DNA of 64,000 nt, from the NCBI GenBank assembly GCA_016710115.1, contig JADJLN010000019.1:396001-460000 (forward strand), read 5' to 3'. Positions 45,235-54,150 of the stretch are shown here, piece by piece (the stretch's first letter is position 1; each line of letters opens with the position of its first letter). Made by a program: the position numbers and the translations under genes. Below the pieces are notes generated by a model. That model was not told the origin of the DNA, ran no database searches, and saw nothing but the letters and a program-made list of their open reading frames with translations. Source of the DNA: Saprospiraceae bacterium. Its GTDB lineage: Bacteria > Bacteroidota > Bacteroidia > Chitinophagales > Saprospiraceae.

Positions 45235-48200
45235 ATGCGTTTTTTCTCCCTCCTTTTCCTGATCGGTTTTCCTATTCTGGTTACAGGTCAATCCGCCTGG
45301 ACATCCATTTCCGGACCACTCGCCTTGCAGGACACTCCCCTGCCGGAAAAGTATCAGGCATTTGATCTCGATTATCCTTCTTTGGCCAACCAGCTTGCGT
45401 CTGCACCACAGCGATCCGACAACCGATCCGCCGGACTGGAAGTGCTCATTCCCGGTGTGGACGGGAACGTGCATAGTTTCCAGGTGTATTCATCCAGGGT
45501 CATGCATCCGGATCTAGCACAGAAATTCCCCGAGATCCGGACATATGTCGGTTTTGACCCCGAAAACCCGGCAACCTGGATCCATCTCGATCTAGGTCCC
45601 AAAGGCTTTCATGCAATGATCTCCACCCCTTGGAAAGATATTATCTATATCGATCCTGTTGACCGAAAATCGAAAGAAGGGCCTTATATGTGTTATCAGA
45701 AGGCTGACTATTCTGCACAGAATCAGACTCCATTCTCCTGCCTGACCGAAACCGGTGCCATGAAATCTGACGCATCTCTTGGGCGGAGTTTCATCGCTGA
45801 TGAAATGCGAAGAACCTACCGATTGGCTCTGGCATGTACCGGCGAATACGCCGCCTTTCACGGGGGAACAAAAGCGGATGCATTGGCTGCGATGGTCGTG
45901 ACGATCAACCGGATCAACGGGCTGTATGAACGCGAGTTCGGTGTGTGGCTCGAACTGATCGCGGACAATGACAAGATCATTTACCTCAATGCAGGTACCG
46001 ACCCGTTCAACAACACTAACCTGAATCAGATCCTGGGCCAGAACCAGACCAATACGGACAATGTCATCGGCTCAGCAAATTATGACATGGGCCATGTTTT
46101 TGGGACTGAAGGTGGAGGATTGGCAACGCTCAATTCACCGTGTAACAACAATAACAAGGCACGCGCTGGTACAGGTTTGACCAATCCGGTTGGCGATGTG
46201 TTTGACATCGACTATGTCGCTCATGAAATGGGTCATCAGTTTGGGTGCGATCATACGTTCAATAATGCCTGCAGCGGTAACAGGAATGAATCGACAGCCT
46301 GGGAGCCGGGTAGTGGAAATACGATCATGGGTTATACCGGCATCTGCGCACCCAATATTCAGGATGACAGTGATCCCTATTTTCATGGGGGCAGCTTGAA
46401 CCAGGCCAGAATATTTATTACAGAAGAAGGAGGGAACACCTGCCCTGAAAAGGTGGTCACCGGAAACCAGTTGCCCTTAGTTGAAGCGGGTTCCAACTAT
46501 ATCATTCCAAAAGCGACTCCCTTTGAACTGACCGCCGAGGGTTCAGACCCGGATGGGGATATCCTCACATTTACCTGGGAGCAATTTGATAATGATATCG
46601 CTGATATGCCACCCAGTCCGGCGAATGCAGACGGTCCCACATTCAAATCTGTTCTGCCGGACACCACTCCGGTGCGCATTTTCCCATCCCTGCCAACTAT
46701 CCTGAATAATTCCAACTCGACCTGGGAGGTCCTTCCTGCCGTGAGCAGGGTCATGAATTTCCGGGTCACAGCCCGTGACAATCATCCGGGACACGGATTA
46801 TTTGCCCAGGATGGAATGATCGTCAATGTGACCGAAGAGTCCGGTCCTTTTCAGGTGATCTATCCGAATTCTGTCTTTCCCACATGGCGGGTAGGCGATA
46901 CACTGACGATCACCTGGGACGTTGCCAATACGGATCAATTGCCTGTACAGTGCACGCAGGTCGATATCCTCCTTTCTCTGGATGGCGGATATACCTGGCC
47001 GGTTATCCTGGGAAATCACGTGGCCAATGACGGCCAACATACCATAGTTGTACCTCTTGCCCTGAGCAATAAATGCCGGGTCAAGGTCAAAGGCGTCGGC
47101 AACATTTTCTTTGACATTTCCAATGCCAGTTTTGCCATCAAGGAACCGAGTCAACCCACTTTTTTTATTCAGGGTACTCCGGACCAGTTTTCCCGATGCC
47201 TGGACAACTCCGACACACTATCGATCTCCCTGATTTTACAGCCGCTGGGCGGCTTTTCGGACACGGTCTTCCTTGATCTTGACTCGTCCCTTCCGATCTC
47301 CTCAGATCTTCCTGATTTTCTTGTTCTTTCTGCTGCCGACACCATTGATGTTCATATCTGGAACATCCTTTCAGTACAGTCTGGCAGTTTTCCGATCAAC
47401 CTCATTGCAATGCAAGGATTGATCCAGAGATCGATTACGTTTCAAGTGGATCTGGTCCCACCGATCACACTGGCCCCCGTCATCAATACACCCCCGGACA
47501 ATCAGGATAGTATCTCGACAACGACAATGTTGACCTGGGAAGCAGTAGATCAGGCAGACCATTACAGAGTGGAGATTTCCCTTTCACCGGCATTTGGTTC
47601 AACCAATCTGGTAGATTCCCTGGTTCGGGATCCTTTCCTGAATGTTCATCTGGAAGATGGCCAGATCTTCTACTGGAGAGTCACAGCTCAGAATGCCTGC
47701 GGATTTGGCCCGCCAAGTGGGCCGGCAGTTTTCCGAACACGTTTTTCAGGCTGTACAACCTATACCCCGGAAAGCCTTCCTGTTGTGATCCCGTCGAACC
47801 AAACCTTCAATTTCAATTCAACGGTCAGTATTCCCGATGCAGGCTTTGTCACCGATGTCAATGTGAATGTCGATCTGACGCATACATACCTGGATGATGT
47901 CACACTCAGACTGATCCACCCGGATGGCACCGGGTTGACCCTGGTGTCCAAGGTGTGCAATAATGGCCAGAATATCCTGGCCACCTTTGATGATGCGGGT
48001 ACGCCTTTTTTCTGCTCTGGTAATCCGGCAGTATCAGGAACAGTCACACCGGAGAACGGTATTCTGTCGGTATTCAACGGAAAACCGGTCAATGGTACCT
48101 GGACCTTGCGTATTGTGGACGGCTCCAACCAGAATGGAGGAACGATGAATCTGTGGCAGCTTGAACTCTGCCAGCAGGTGCCCCTGCCTCCGGCGCTTTT

Positions 48201-49671
48201 GCTGGCGAATCTGGAAGAACTGGCAGTCCCCTATTGCGATAGTGCGGCACTGCTTTCTGCCAATCTGGAGGTCACTGCAAGTGACACCACGCTTACACCC
48301 ATCGAACTGAAGCTCCGTGTTGCACCACGTCACGGCACACTCGTGAAACAAAGCATCCCGATTGAGGTGGGCGATGTGGTCTTGCAGTCAGACATCGATC
48401 AGGGGGAGATCTTCTTTGTCCATGATGGTTCCGGTGTCTTGACTGACAGTTTCATGGTGGATGCTTTTCGTCCCTCCGATCAGGGGTGGCTGCCGGGTAT
48501 CATTGTCCCGGTAAAGGTGTTTACCAATCTCACGGCTTCCATTCTACAGGTCGAAGACGTGCTTTGTCCGGGAGACAGTACCGGAGCGTTGACCATCCAG
48601 TTCACCGGGGGGAAATTACCTGCCGAATTCAGGATCCTCCCCGATGGGGAATGGCAATCGGATAGCCTGCTGACCGGCCTTCCGGAAGGTCACTACGACA
48701 TCGTTGTTCGTGATGCCAACGGATTGGAAACTACTCCGATCAACGGGATTGTCGGTGGTCCTCCTGCCTGGGTAGTCACTTCAGAAGTGATCGCCAATAC
48801 CATTCATGTGACGGCCGACGGCGCTCATCCACCCTATGTCTATGACCTGGACGGCCTGAAAGATTCAACAGGGACATTTACAGTGACCATTGCCGGTACA
48901 TATACGATCGTGGTTCAGGACAGCCTTGGATGCCAAACAGCTATCGATGTTGAATTTCTCCCGCTCGGATTGGAGGTAAGTATCACCGAGGAGATCCTGT
49001 GTTTTGGGGATTCAACAGCCACACTCCAACTTCTGGCCACAGGTGGCGAGCCTCCCTTTCTTTATCGCCTGAACGGGGGCGTTTTTCAATCTGCCTCTCT
49101 GTTCAGCGATCTCCCGGCTGGAGAATATGTCGCAGAAGTGATAGACGCTTCTGGCACCACGCTTGAGATCGGGGTGATCAATATTCTCCAGCCGGACAGT
49201 CTGGAACTTGTCGCCCAGCAGGTACAGGACAGTGTCGTGCAGTTGACTGCTACAGGAGGGACCATGCCATATCTGTATCAGATTGGCATCGGTTCGGTGC
49301 AGGAAGAACCAGTATTCGGTGGACTTCCGGATGGACTGTACACCTTCCATGTGATTGATGCCAACGGCTGTGTGACAGCGATGGACCTACTGGTAATGAA
49401 TACAGCGATTGAGGATCCTGATGGACCCTTGAAGGAGGTAGTCGTTCGCCCGAATCCATCCAATGGTAGTTTTGAGTTGGTCCTTCCGTCGTCGTTTCAA
49501 GGATCATGGTCCTGGATCATGAAGGATATCACCGGTCGGACTGCCAGAACAGGAATTGCCGTAGCGGGGGCACAGGTCGTGAGTTGTGAGGATTGCCCTT
49601 CAGGTATCTATATCCTCCATCTCCATTCGGCGGATGGCCAGGAGGTCAACCTGCGGGTGATGATCTGGTAG
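45235..49671 (+). CDS. T9SS-exported reprolysin-type metalloprotease with P-domain and SprB repeats
   Basis: This 1478-residue exported protein has a signal peptide at 45235 (RFFSLLFLIGFPILVTGQ); a frame open from 45121 would hide it. A propeptide leads to a zincin domain with HEMGHQFGCDHTF (three zinc His) near residue 340. Ig/Fn3-like domains follow, then a proprotein-convertase P-domain (DVNVNVDLTHTYLDDVTLRLIHP...NGTWTLRIVDGS). A CSPG-like repeat, two SprB-type repeats (VLCPGDSTGALTIQF; ILCFGDSTATLQLLATGG) and a type A T9SS domain (VRPNPSNGSFELV) complete it. It is probably an extracellular or surface protease. No frameshift is seen. Confidence 0.93.
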   Translation: MRFFSLLFLIGFPILVTGQSAWTSISGPLALQDTPLPEKYQAFDLDYPSLANQLASAPQRSDNRSAGLEVLIPGVDGNVHSFQVYSSRVMHPDLAQKFPEIRTYVGFDPENPATWIHLDLGPKGFHAMISTPWKDIIYIDPVDRKSKEGPYMCYQKADYSAQNQTPFSCLTETGAMKSDASLGRSFIADEMRRTYRLALACTGEYAAFHGGTKADALAAMVVTINRINGLYEREFGVWLELIADNDKIIYLNAGTDPFNNTNLNQILGQNQTNTDNVIGSANYDMGHVFGTEGGGLATLNSPCNNNNKARAGTGLTNPVGDVFDIDYVAHEMGHQFGCDHTFNNACSGNRNESTAWEPGSGNTIMGYTGICAPNIQDDSDPYFHGGSLNQARIFITEEGGNTCPEKVVTGNQLPLVEAGSNYIIPKATPFELTAEGSDPDGDILTFTWEQFDNDIADMPPSPANADGPTFKSVLPDTTPVRIFPSLPTILNNSNSTWEVLPAVSRVMNFRVTARDNHPGHGLFAQDGMIVNVTEESGPFQVIYPNSVFPTWRVGDTLTITWDVANTDQLPVQCTQVDILLSLDGGYTWPVILGNHVANDGQHTIVVPLALSNKCRVKVKGVGNIFFDISNASFAIKEPSQPTFFIQGTPDQFSRCLDNSDTLSISLILQPLGGFSDTVFLDLDSSLPISSDLPDFLVLSAADTIDVHIWNILSVQSGSFPINLIAMQGLIQRSITFQVDLVPPITLAPVINTPPDNQDSISTTTMLTWEAVDQADHYRVEISLSPAFGSTNLVDSLVRDPFLNVHLEDGQIFYWRVTAQNACGFGPPSGPAVFRTRFSGCTTYTPESLPVVIPSNQTFNFNSTVSIPDAGFVTDVNVNVDLTHTYLDDVTLRLIHPDGTGLTLVSKVCNNGQNILATFDDAGTPFFCSGNPAVSGTVTPENGILSVFNGKPVNGTWTLRIVDGSNQNGGTMNLWQLELCQQVPLPPALLLANLEELAVPYCDSAALLSANLEVTASDTTLTPIELKLRVAPRHGTLVKQSIPIEVGDVVLQSDIDQGEIFFVHDGSGVLTDSFMVDAFRPSDQGWLPGIIVPVKVFTNLTASILQVEDVLCPGDSTGALTIQFTGGKLPAEFRILPDGEWQSDSLLTGLPEGHYDIVVRDANGLETTPINGIVGGPPAWVVTSEVIANTIHVTADGAHPPYVYDLDGLKDSTGTFTVTIAGTYTIVVQDSLGCQTAIDVEFLPLGLEVSITEEILCFGDSTATLQLLATGGEPPFLYRLNGGVFQSASLFSDLPAGEYVAEVIDASGTTLEIGVINILQPDSLELVAQQVQDSVVQLTATGGTMPYLYQIGIGSVQEEPVFGGLPDGLYTFHVIDANGCVTAMDLLVMNTAIEDPDGPLKEVVVRPNPSNGSFELVLPSSFQGSWSWIMKDITGRTARTGIAVAGAQVVSCEDCPSGIYILHLHSADGQEVNLRVMIW

Positions 49672-51087
49672 CGATCCTCTTGGAACAGGTTGTGAAACCT
49701 CGTTTTTACAATGATCAGGCCGTATTGTCAGGATCAGGATTGCAGAATTTCAGGATGGTCAGCATGACGTGTTTTTAGTCATTTGAACATGGCATTGAAA
49801 TCACAAATCCCAAAAAACAAATCACAAACCTACCGGCGAGGCAGGCAAATTCAAAATTCGAAAAATCAATGATCGAAACGACTTGTGGTTTTGGTCATTC
49901 GAAATTGGTCATTGTGATTTATTTGGAAATTGGTGCTTGTGTTTTGGAGCTTCCTATCAATGTCAGGATCAGGATTGCAGGATTTCTGGATGGTCAGCAT
50001 GACGTGTTTTAGTCATTTGAACATGGCAATGAAATCACAAATCCCAAACCCCAAATCACAAATAAATTCAAAATTCGAACACGACGACGGGCGCGAAGTT
50101 TGGGGGTGGGGGGGTTTGGGGCCCGGGGGAGGGGGGGGGGGGGGGGGGGGGGCCGGAACACAGTCCCAAATAAATTCGAAATTCGAAAAATCAATGATCG
50201 AAACGACTTGTGGTTTTGGTCATTCGAAATTGGTCAATGTGATTTATTTGGAATTTGGTGCTTGTGTTTTGGAGCTTCCTATCAATGTCAGGATCAGGAT
50301 TGCAGGATTTCAGGATGGTCAGGATGACGTGGTTTTAGTCATTTGAACATGGCATTGAAATCCCAAACCCCAAACCCCAAATCACAAATAAATTCAAAAT
50401 TCGAAAAATCAATGATCGAAACGACTTGTGGTTTTGGTCATTCGAAATTGGTCATTGTGATTTATTTGGAAATTGGTACTTGTGTTTTGGAGCTTTCTAT
50501 CAATGTCAGGATCAGGATTTCAGGATGGTCAGGATGACGTGGTTTTAGTCATTTGAACATGGCTTTGAAATCACAAATCCCAAAAAACAAATCACAAATA
50601 AATTCAAAATTCGAAAAATCAATGATCGAAACGACTGTGGTTTTGGTCATTCGAAATTGGTCAATGTGATTTATTTGGAATTTGGTACTTGTGTTTTGGT
50701 GCTTCCTATCAATGTCAGGATCAGGATTTCTGGATTTCAGGATGGTCATCATGACGTGGTTTTGGTCATTTGAACATAGCTTTGAAATCACAAATCCCAA
50801 AAAACAAATCACAAATAAATTCAAAATTCGAAAAATCAATGATCGAAACGACTTGTGGTTTTGGTCATTCGAAATTGGTCAATGTGATTTATTTGGAATT
50901 TGGTGCTTGTGTTTTGCCTGCCTGCCGGTTGGAGCTTCCTATCAATGTCAGGATTTGCAGGAATTGAGGATGAACAAGATTGGGGAAGAAATTGGTAAAG
51001 GCAAAACTTGTTGAATCTCCTTCCTTTTGTCCTTCGAAATATCGCAACAACTCAATAACGAAATAACACTAAACGCCGAGGTCCGAA
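49672..51087. repeat. Tandem array of an approximately 210-218-bp AT-rich unit
   Basis: About 1.4 kb without a gene. Five recognisable units carry the anchor ATCAATGATCGAAACGACT at 49865, 50190, 50408, 50618 (one base shorter) and 50835. Spacings are 325, 218, 210 and 217 bases. Each unit has an A-rich half (AAATCACAAATAAATTCAAA) and a T/G-rich half (GTGATTTATTTGGAATTTGG), partly inverted copies of each other, then a TGTCAGGATCAGGAT segment. The wide first interval holds a G-rich block. Bases 51025-51075 carry a TTCGAAATATCGCAACAAC motif seen at other repeat loci. Confidence 0.9.
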
Positions 51088-51528
51088 TTACTCCGGCTGT
51101 GGCCAGCCCAGATACCCTTCTTCGAGATTGTACACGTCGCTGATACCCTGGTCCTGCATCAAGCTGCAGGCTTTTCGGCTGCGTTGTCCGGAACGGCAAT
51201 ACACCAGATAGGTTTTGCTTTTGTCCATCGTTTTGATCCCCTCCAGGAACATGCTGTCCTGGGTGACGTCAAGAAGTTGAGCCCCTTCAATATGCCCGGC
51301 ATGAAATTCTCCTGGAGTCCGCACATCCAGGATCACAAGATGTTTGTTCTTGTCGATCAGGGATTGCGCTTTTTCGGCTGTGATGGACGGAAAAGCGTCA
51401 GCAACCTCTACCCCTTCGGGTATCCGATCGGCATTGATGTTTCGTTCCACCACTCCGTCATTATCCTGACCGCAAGCGAAGACAAAAAGAAATGTGACAA
51501 CAAGTGAAGGGCAAAGTAGCTGTTTCAT
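51088..51528 (-). CDS. Rhodanese-domain lipoprotein
   Basis: This single-domain sulfurtransferase-like protein has 146 residues from the ATG at 51528, with lipobox FVFACG. The rhodanese fold is clear: LVILDVRTPGEFHAGHIEGAQLLDV and active-site loop VYCRSGQRS with its Cys. It probably transfers sulfane sulfur or binds thiols in the periplasm. It follows mobA by 53 bases on the same strand. A longer frame upstream overlaps mobA and is not supported. Confidence 0.9.
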   Translation of the reverse strand: MKQLLCPSLVVTFLFVFACGQDNDGVVERNINADRIPEGVEVADAFPSITAEKAQSLIDKNKHLVILDVRTPGEFHAGHIEGAQLLDVTQDSMFLEGIKTMDKSKTYLVYCRSGQRSRKACSLMQDQGISDVYNLEEGYLGWPQPE

Positions 51529-51581
51529 GATCTGTGATTGGGGTGCAAAGGTAGTGGAGAAAGGTGGGTCTGTACAAGGGG

Positions 51582-52154
51582 TCAGACTGGATCTTGCAGA
51601 TCTTCGGGACGGTTGACATTCTTCAATACCGAACTGTCTGCAGGGATCAGTGTTTTGACCGGATTTGATTCCAGGATCTGTCGCAGACTGTATTGTCCAC
51701 TTTGCCAGGCTTGGATGAGCAGACTTGTGGCACGGGGTTCCCATATCGCGGTTAAAGGCTGCAATGTACGTGTTGCAGGATCCTGGAAGACAGTGGCAAT
51801 AGTTTCTGTGTTTCGGAAATGCAGTAACTGTTCCACATGTTGCCGGCTCATATACCGCCTATCAACGGGTAGCAGCAGCCATGCATGTTCAGGAGAATGA
51901 TGAAATGCAGTCAAGAGTCCGCTCATCGGGCCATGATGCGCTCTGTCCTCGAAGAGGAGTTCTCCAAAGGGTCTGTATCGGTCTGCCTGTTCGGCACGGC
52001 ATGAGATCATCACCGACGTCAAGACCGTTGACAAGCATTCTAACTGCCGCTGGATCAGGGGTATACCTTCCCACGGGAGGAAGCCCTTATCCTGGCCCAT
52101 CCGGGTACTGAACCCGCCTGCCAGGACCAACCCCCGGATTTCCGGAATGGACAT
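51582..52154 (-). CDS. mobA: Molybdenum cofactor guanylyltransferase
   Basis: This transfers GMP to molybdopterin to make the bis-MGD cofactor. The nucleotidyltransferase signature is LVLAGGFSTRMGQDKGFLPW; the metal-site Asp is probably in LLPVDRRYM; and the C-terminal NVNRPEDLQ is typical. It has 190 residues. Its start codon overlaps the stop of the upstream gene (TAATG). No other molybdenum genes are in the window. Confidence 0.9.
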   Translation of the reverse strand: MSIPEIRGLVLAGGFSTRMGQDKGFLPWEGIPLIQRQLECLSTVLTSVMISCRAEQADRYRPFGELLFEDRAHHGPMSGLLTAFHHSPEHAWLLLPVDRRYMSRQHVEQLLHFRNTETIATVFQDPATRTLQPLTAIWEPRATSLLIQAWQSGQYSLRQILESNPVKTLIPADSSVLKNVNRPEDLQDPV

Positions 52155-53017
52155 TACGCTGGTTTGTCGTCGATCACCTCGGCATCGTCGATGATATCGT
52201 CGCCATCCCCGTCGCGATCTTCAAAACCATATGTCGGTCCGGTGCCTTTGGGTTTGTCTGTTGCTTCACCCGGTTGAACAGTCAGTTCACCATGATGATA
52301 ATTCCCTTTGGCAAATTCGTCAGCTTTTTCGAAGAAGCCGGCCTTCCCTTTTCCCTCCAATAAGGATTCATCAAGGGCTTCCAAATGGGATTTACCTTCT
52401 GGTGATTCGCGTTGAAAGCGAGCGGTACGTGCGCGTTCTTCTGCCTTTCTGGCTTCTTCTTCCAGATCATGCCGGGCGGCTTCTTCCTGAGCCTTGTCAA
52501 CCAACTGACCGGCTTTCTGGCCGACCCGGTCACTGGTTTCTTTCAAGAGTTCCTTTGCTTTGTCCAGGATGGCGCCTCCTTTTTCCATGATCTCTTCGCC
52601 CACTTTTTCGGCCAGCTGACCGGCCTTTTCAGCGACCTGTTCACCCGCAGAAAGTACCTTTTCGCCAATTTCTTCAATCCCTTCTTCCACGCGTTTACCC
52701 TGTTCAAGGATCTTGTTACCGGTCTTTTCGGCCAGATCACCTGCCCTGTGCATCAGATCTTCTCCGGTTTCGCGGAGGGTATGACCCGATCGGGATGGAG
52801 GCGTCTCAGTATCCGCAGGTGGCAGTGGGGGTGTGACATTTTGCCCTTCCGGAGGTTGTACACCCGATTCTTTACGCATGCGGTCCATCCAGGCATCCAG
52901 ATCTTCCCTGGTTTCCCGGATCGTTTCCCGAATGGTATCCTCCGTTTTTTCTACAGCCGAACCTGTTACAGCTTTCGCACCGAAGAGGAGTCGTTTGAGG
53001 TCAGATAGTATTGACAT
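52154..53017 (-). CDS. Amphipathic-helix-rich hypothetical protein
   Basis: This 287-residue protein has no signal peptide. From about residue 75 to 190 it consists of an 11- to 18-residue rhythm of the form GDLAEKTGNKILEQGKRVEEG / AEKAGQLAEKVGEEIMEKG, as in LEA-like or apolipoprotein-like proteins that lie on membranes or protect against desiccation. A proline-rich linker precedes it, and an acidic tail (EDRDGDGDDIIDDAEVIDD) ends it. No enzyme motif is present. It is cotranscribed with mobA (TAATG overlap). Confidence 0.75.
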   Translation of the reverse strand: MSILSDLKRLLFGAKAVTGSAVEKTEDTIRETIRETREDLDAWMDRMRKESGVQPPEGQNVTPPLPPADTETPPSRSGHTLRETGEDLMHRAGDLAEKTGNKILEQGKRVEEGIEEIGEKVLSAGEQVAEKAGQLAEKVGEEIMEKGGAILDKAKELLKETSDRVGQKAGQLVDKAQEEAARHDLEEEARKAEERARTARFQRESPEGKSHLEALDESLLEGKGKAGFFEKADEFAKGNYHHGELTVQPGEATDKPKGTGPTYGFEDRDGDGDDIIDDAEVIDDKPA

Positions 53018-53211
53018 GGTGATGTGTGCAGTGATTGGTTGGAAAGGTACAGGTTTCTGTCAGCAAAATGTGTATTTCAGAAGGTGTACCGGAGGTTGTC
53101 GTGGTTAAGGAAATCTGGTATGCAATTTCAGTCAAGTTCGTATTTGAGCGAAATTTGACCTGTTTTTCAGTAGGTTAGACGGGGTGGATGACAATTTTTT
53201 TTCAAAAAAGC

Positions 53212-53242
53212 TTGTCTTTGCCGGGGAATGCATCTACCTTTG
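53212..53242 (+). promoter_or_regulatory. Promoter of the rplM ribosomal operon
   Basis: TTG (53212-53214) and TACCTTTG (53235-53242) are separated by exactly 20 bases, matching the Bacteroidota primary-sigma consensus. It lies 46 bases before the rplM start. Confidence 0.75.
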
Positions 53243-53288
53243 CACGCGCTTTGGATAAAGCAGAATCTGACGTATAAAATTTACGAAC

Positions 53289-53731
53289 GTGAATACCCTC
53301 AGTTATCGCACCGAATCGGCTAAAAGGAGCAGGTTGAGCGTCGTTGGTTCATCGTCGATGCAGATCAGGTGGTCGTTGGCCGTTTGAGCACGCATATCGC
53401 CGCTGTCCTTCGAGGCAAGCATCGCCCTGATTTTACGCCACATGTCGACACCGGCGATTACGTCATCGTAATCAATGCGGACAAGGTCCGCTTTACGGGG
53501 AACAAGATGCTACAGAAGAAGTATCTTTCTTACTCCCTGTATCCGGGTGGACAGAAGTCCCGTACTCCAGCTGATCTCCTGGCCAAGAAGCCTGAGCGAA
53601 TTCTGGAAAATGCCGTACGCGGCATGTTGCCAAAGACCAAACTGGGTCGGGCAATGATCAAGAAACTATTTGTGTATGCCGGTTCTGAGCATCCGCATCA
53701 GGCCCAGCAGCCTCAACCCCTTAAATACTAA
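53289..53731 (+). CDS. rplM: 50S ribosomal protein L13 (frameshift near the start)
   Basis: L13 is an early-assembly protein of the large ribosomal subunit. The GTG at 53289 gives MNTLSYRTESAK, the usual N-terminus. The A-run at 53322-53325 is one A short, and the rest (ERRWFIVDADQVVVGRLSTHIAAVLRGKHRPDFTPHVDTGDYVIVINA...) is in the next frame. With one A restored the protein has about 147 residues, normal length. L13 is essential, so a consensus error is far more likely than a mutation. It is followed after five bases by rpsI, the conserved pair. Confidence 0.93.
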
Positions 53732-53736
53732 CAGGC

Positions 53737-54126
53737 ATGGATTTTATTAATGCTGTAGGACGTCGTAAAGCCTCGGTTGCACGGGTATATCTGCGCAAGG
53801 GGACCGGTTCGATTCAGATCAACGGGAAACCGTTAGCTGAATACTTTCCGATGGCTCATATTCAATCGAAAGTGACTGACCCCCTTCATACCGTTGGTTT
53901 GGAGACCGGCGAATATGACGTCATCGTCAATGTGATGGGTGGCGGATTCAAAGGACAGGCCGAAGCGATACGGATGGGGATCTCCCGGGTACTCATCAAG
54001 TTGAACGAGGACTTCCGGAAAGGACTGAAGGAGAAAAAATTCCTCACTCGTGATGCTCGTGAAGTAGAACGGAAGAAGTACGGTAAGCCAAAGGCCCGGA
54101 AGAGCTTCCAGTTCAGCAAACGTTAA
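53737..54126 (+). CDS. rpsI: 30S ribosomal protein S9
   Basis: This encodes 129 residues. The N-terminal NAVGRRKASVARVYLRKGTG, the central GGGFKGQAEAIRMGISRVL and the basic C-terminus ending RKSFQFSKR are all standard. The C-terminal tail reaches the P-site tRNA. It is second gene of the rplM-rpsI-rpsB-tsf operon. Confidence 0.97.
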   Translation: MDFINAVGRRKASVARVYLRKGTGSIQINGKPLAEYFPMAHIQSKVTDPLHTVGLETGEYDVIVNVMGGGFKGQAEAIRMGISRVLIKLNEDFRKGLKEKKFLTRDAREVERKKYGKPKARKSFQFSKR

Positions 54127-54150
54127 TCCCCCTCAAATCTGCGGACCACA

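Noticed and set aside
49750..50965. CRISPR array or gene-coding repeat protein
   Set aside because: The unit is about 215 bp with no unique spacers. Open frames across it are short and change frame from unit to unit.
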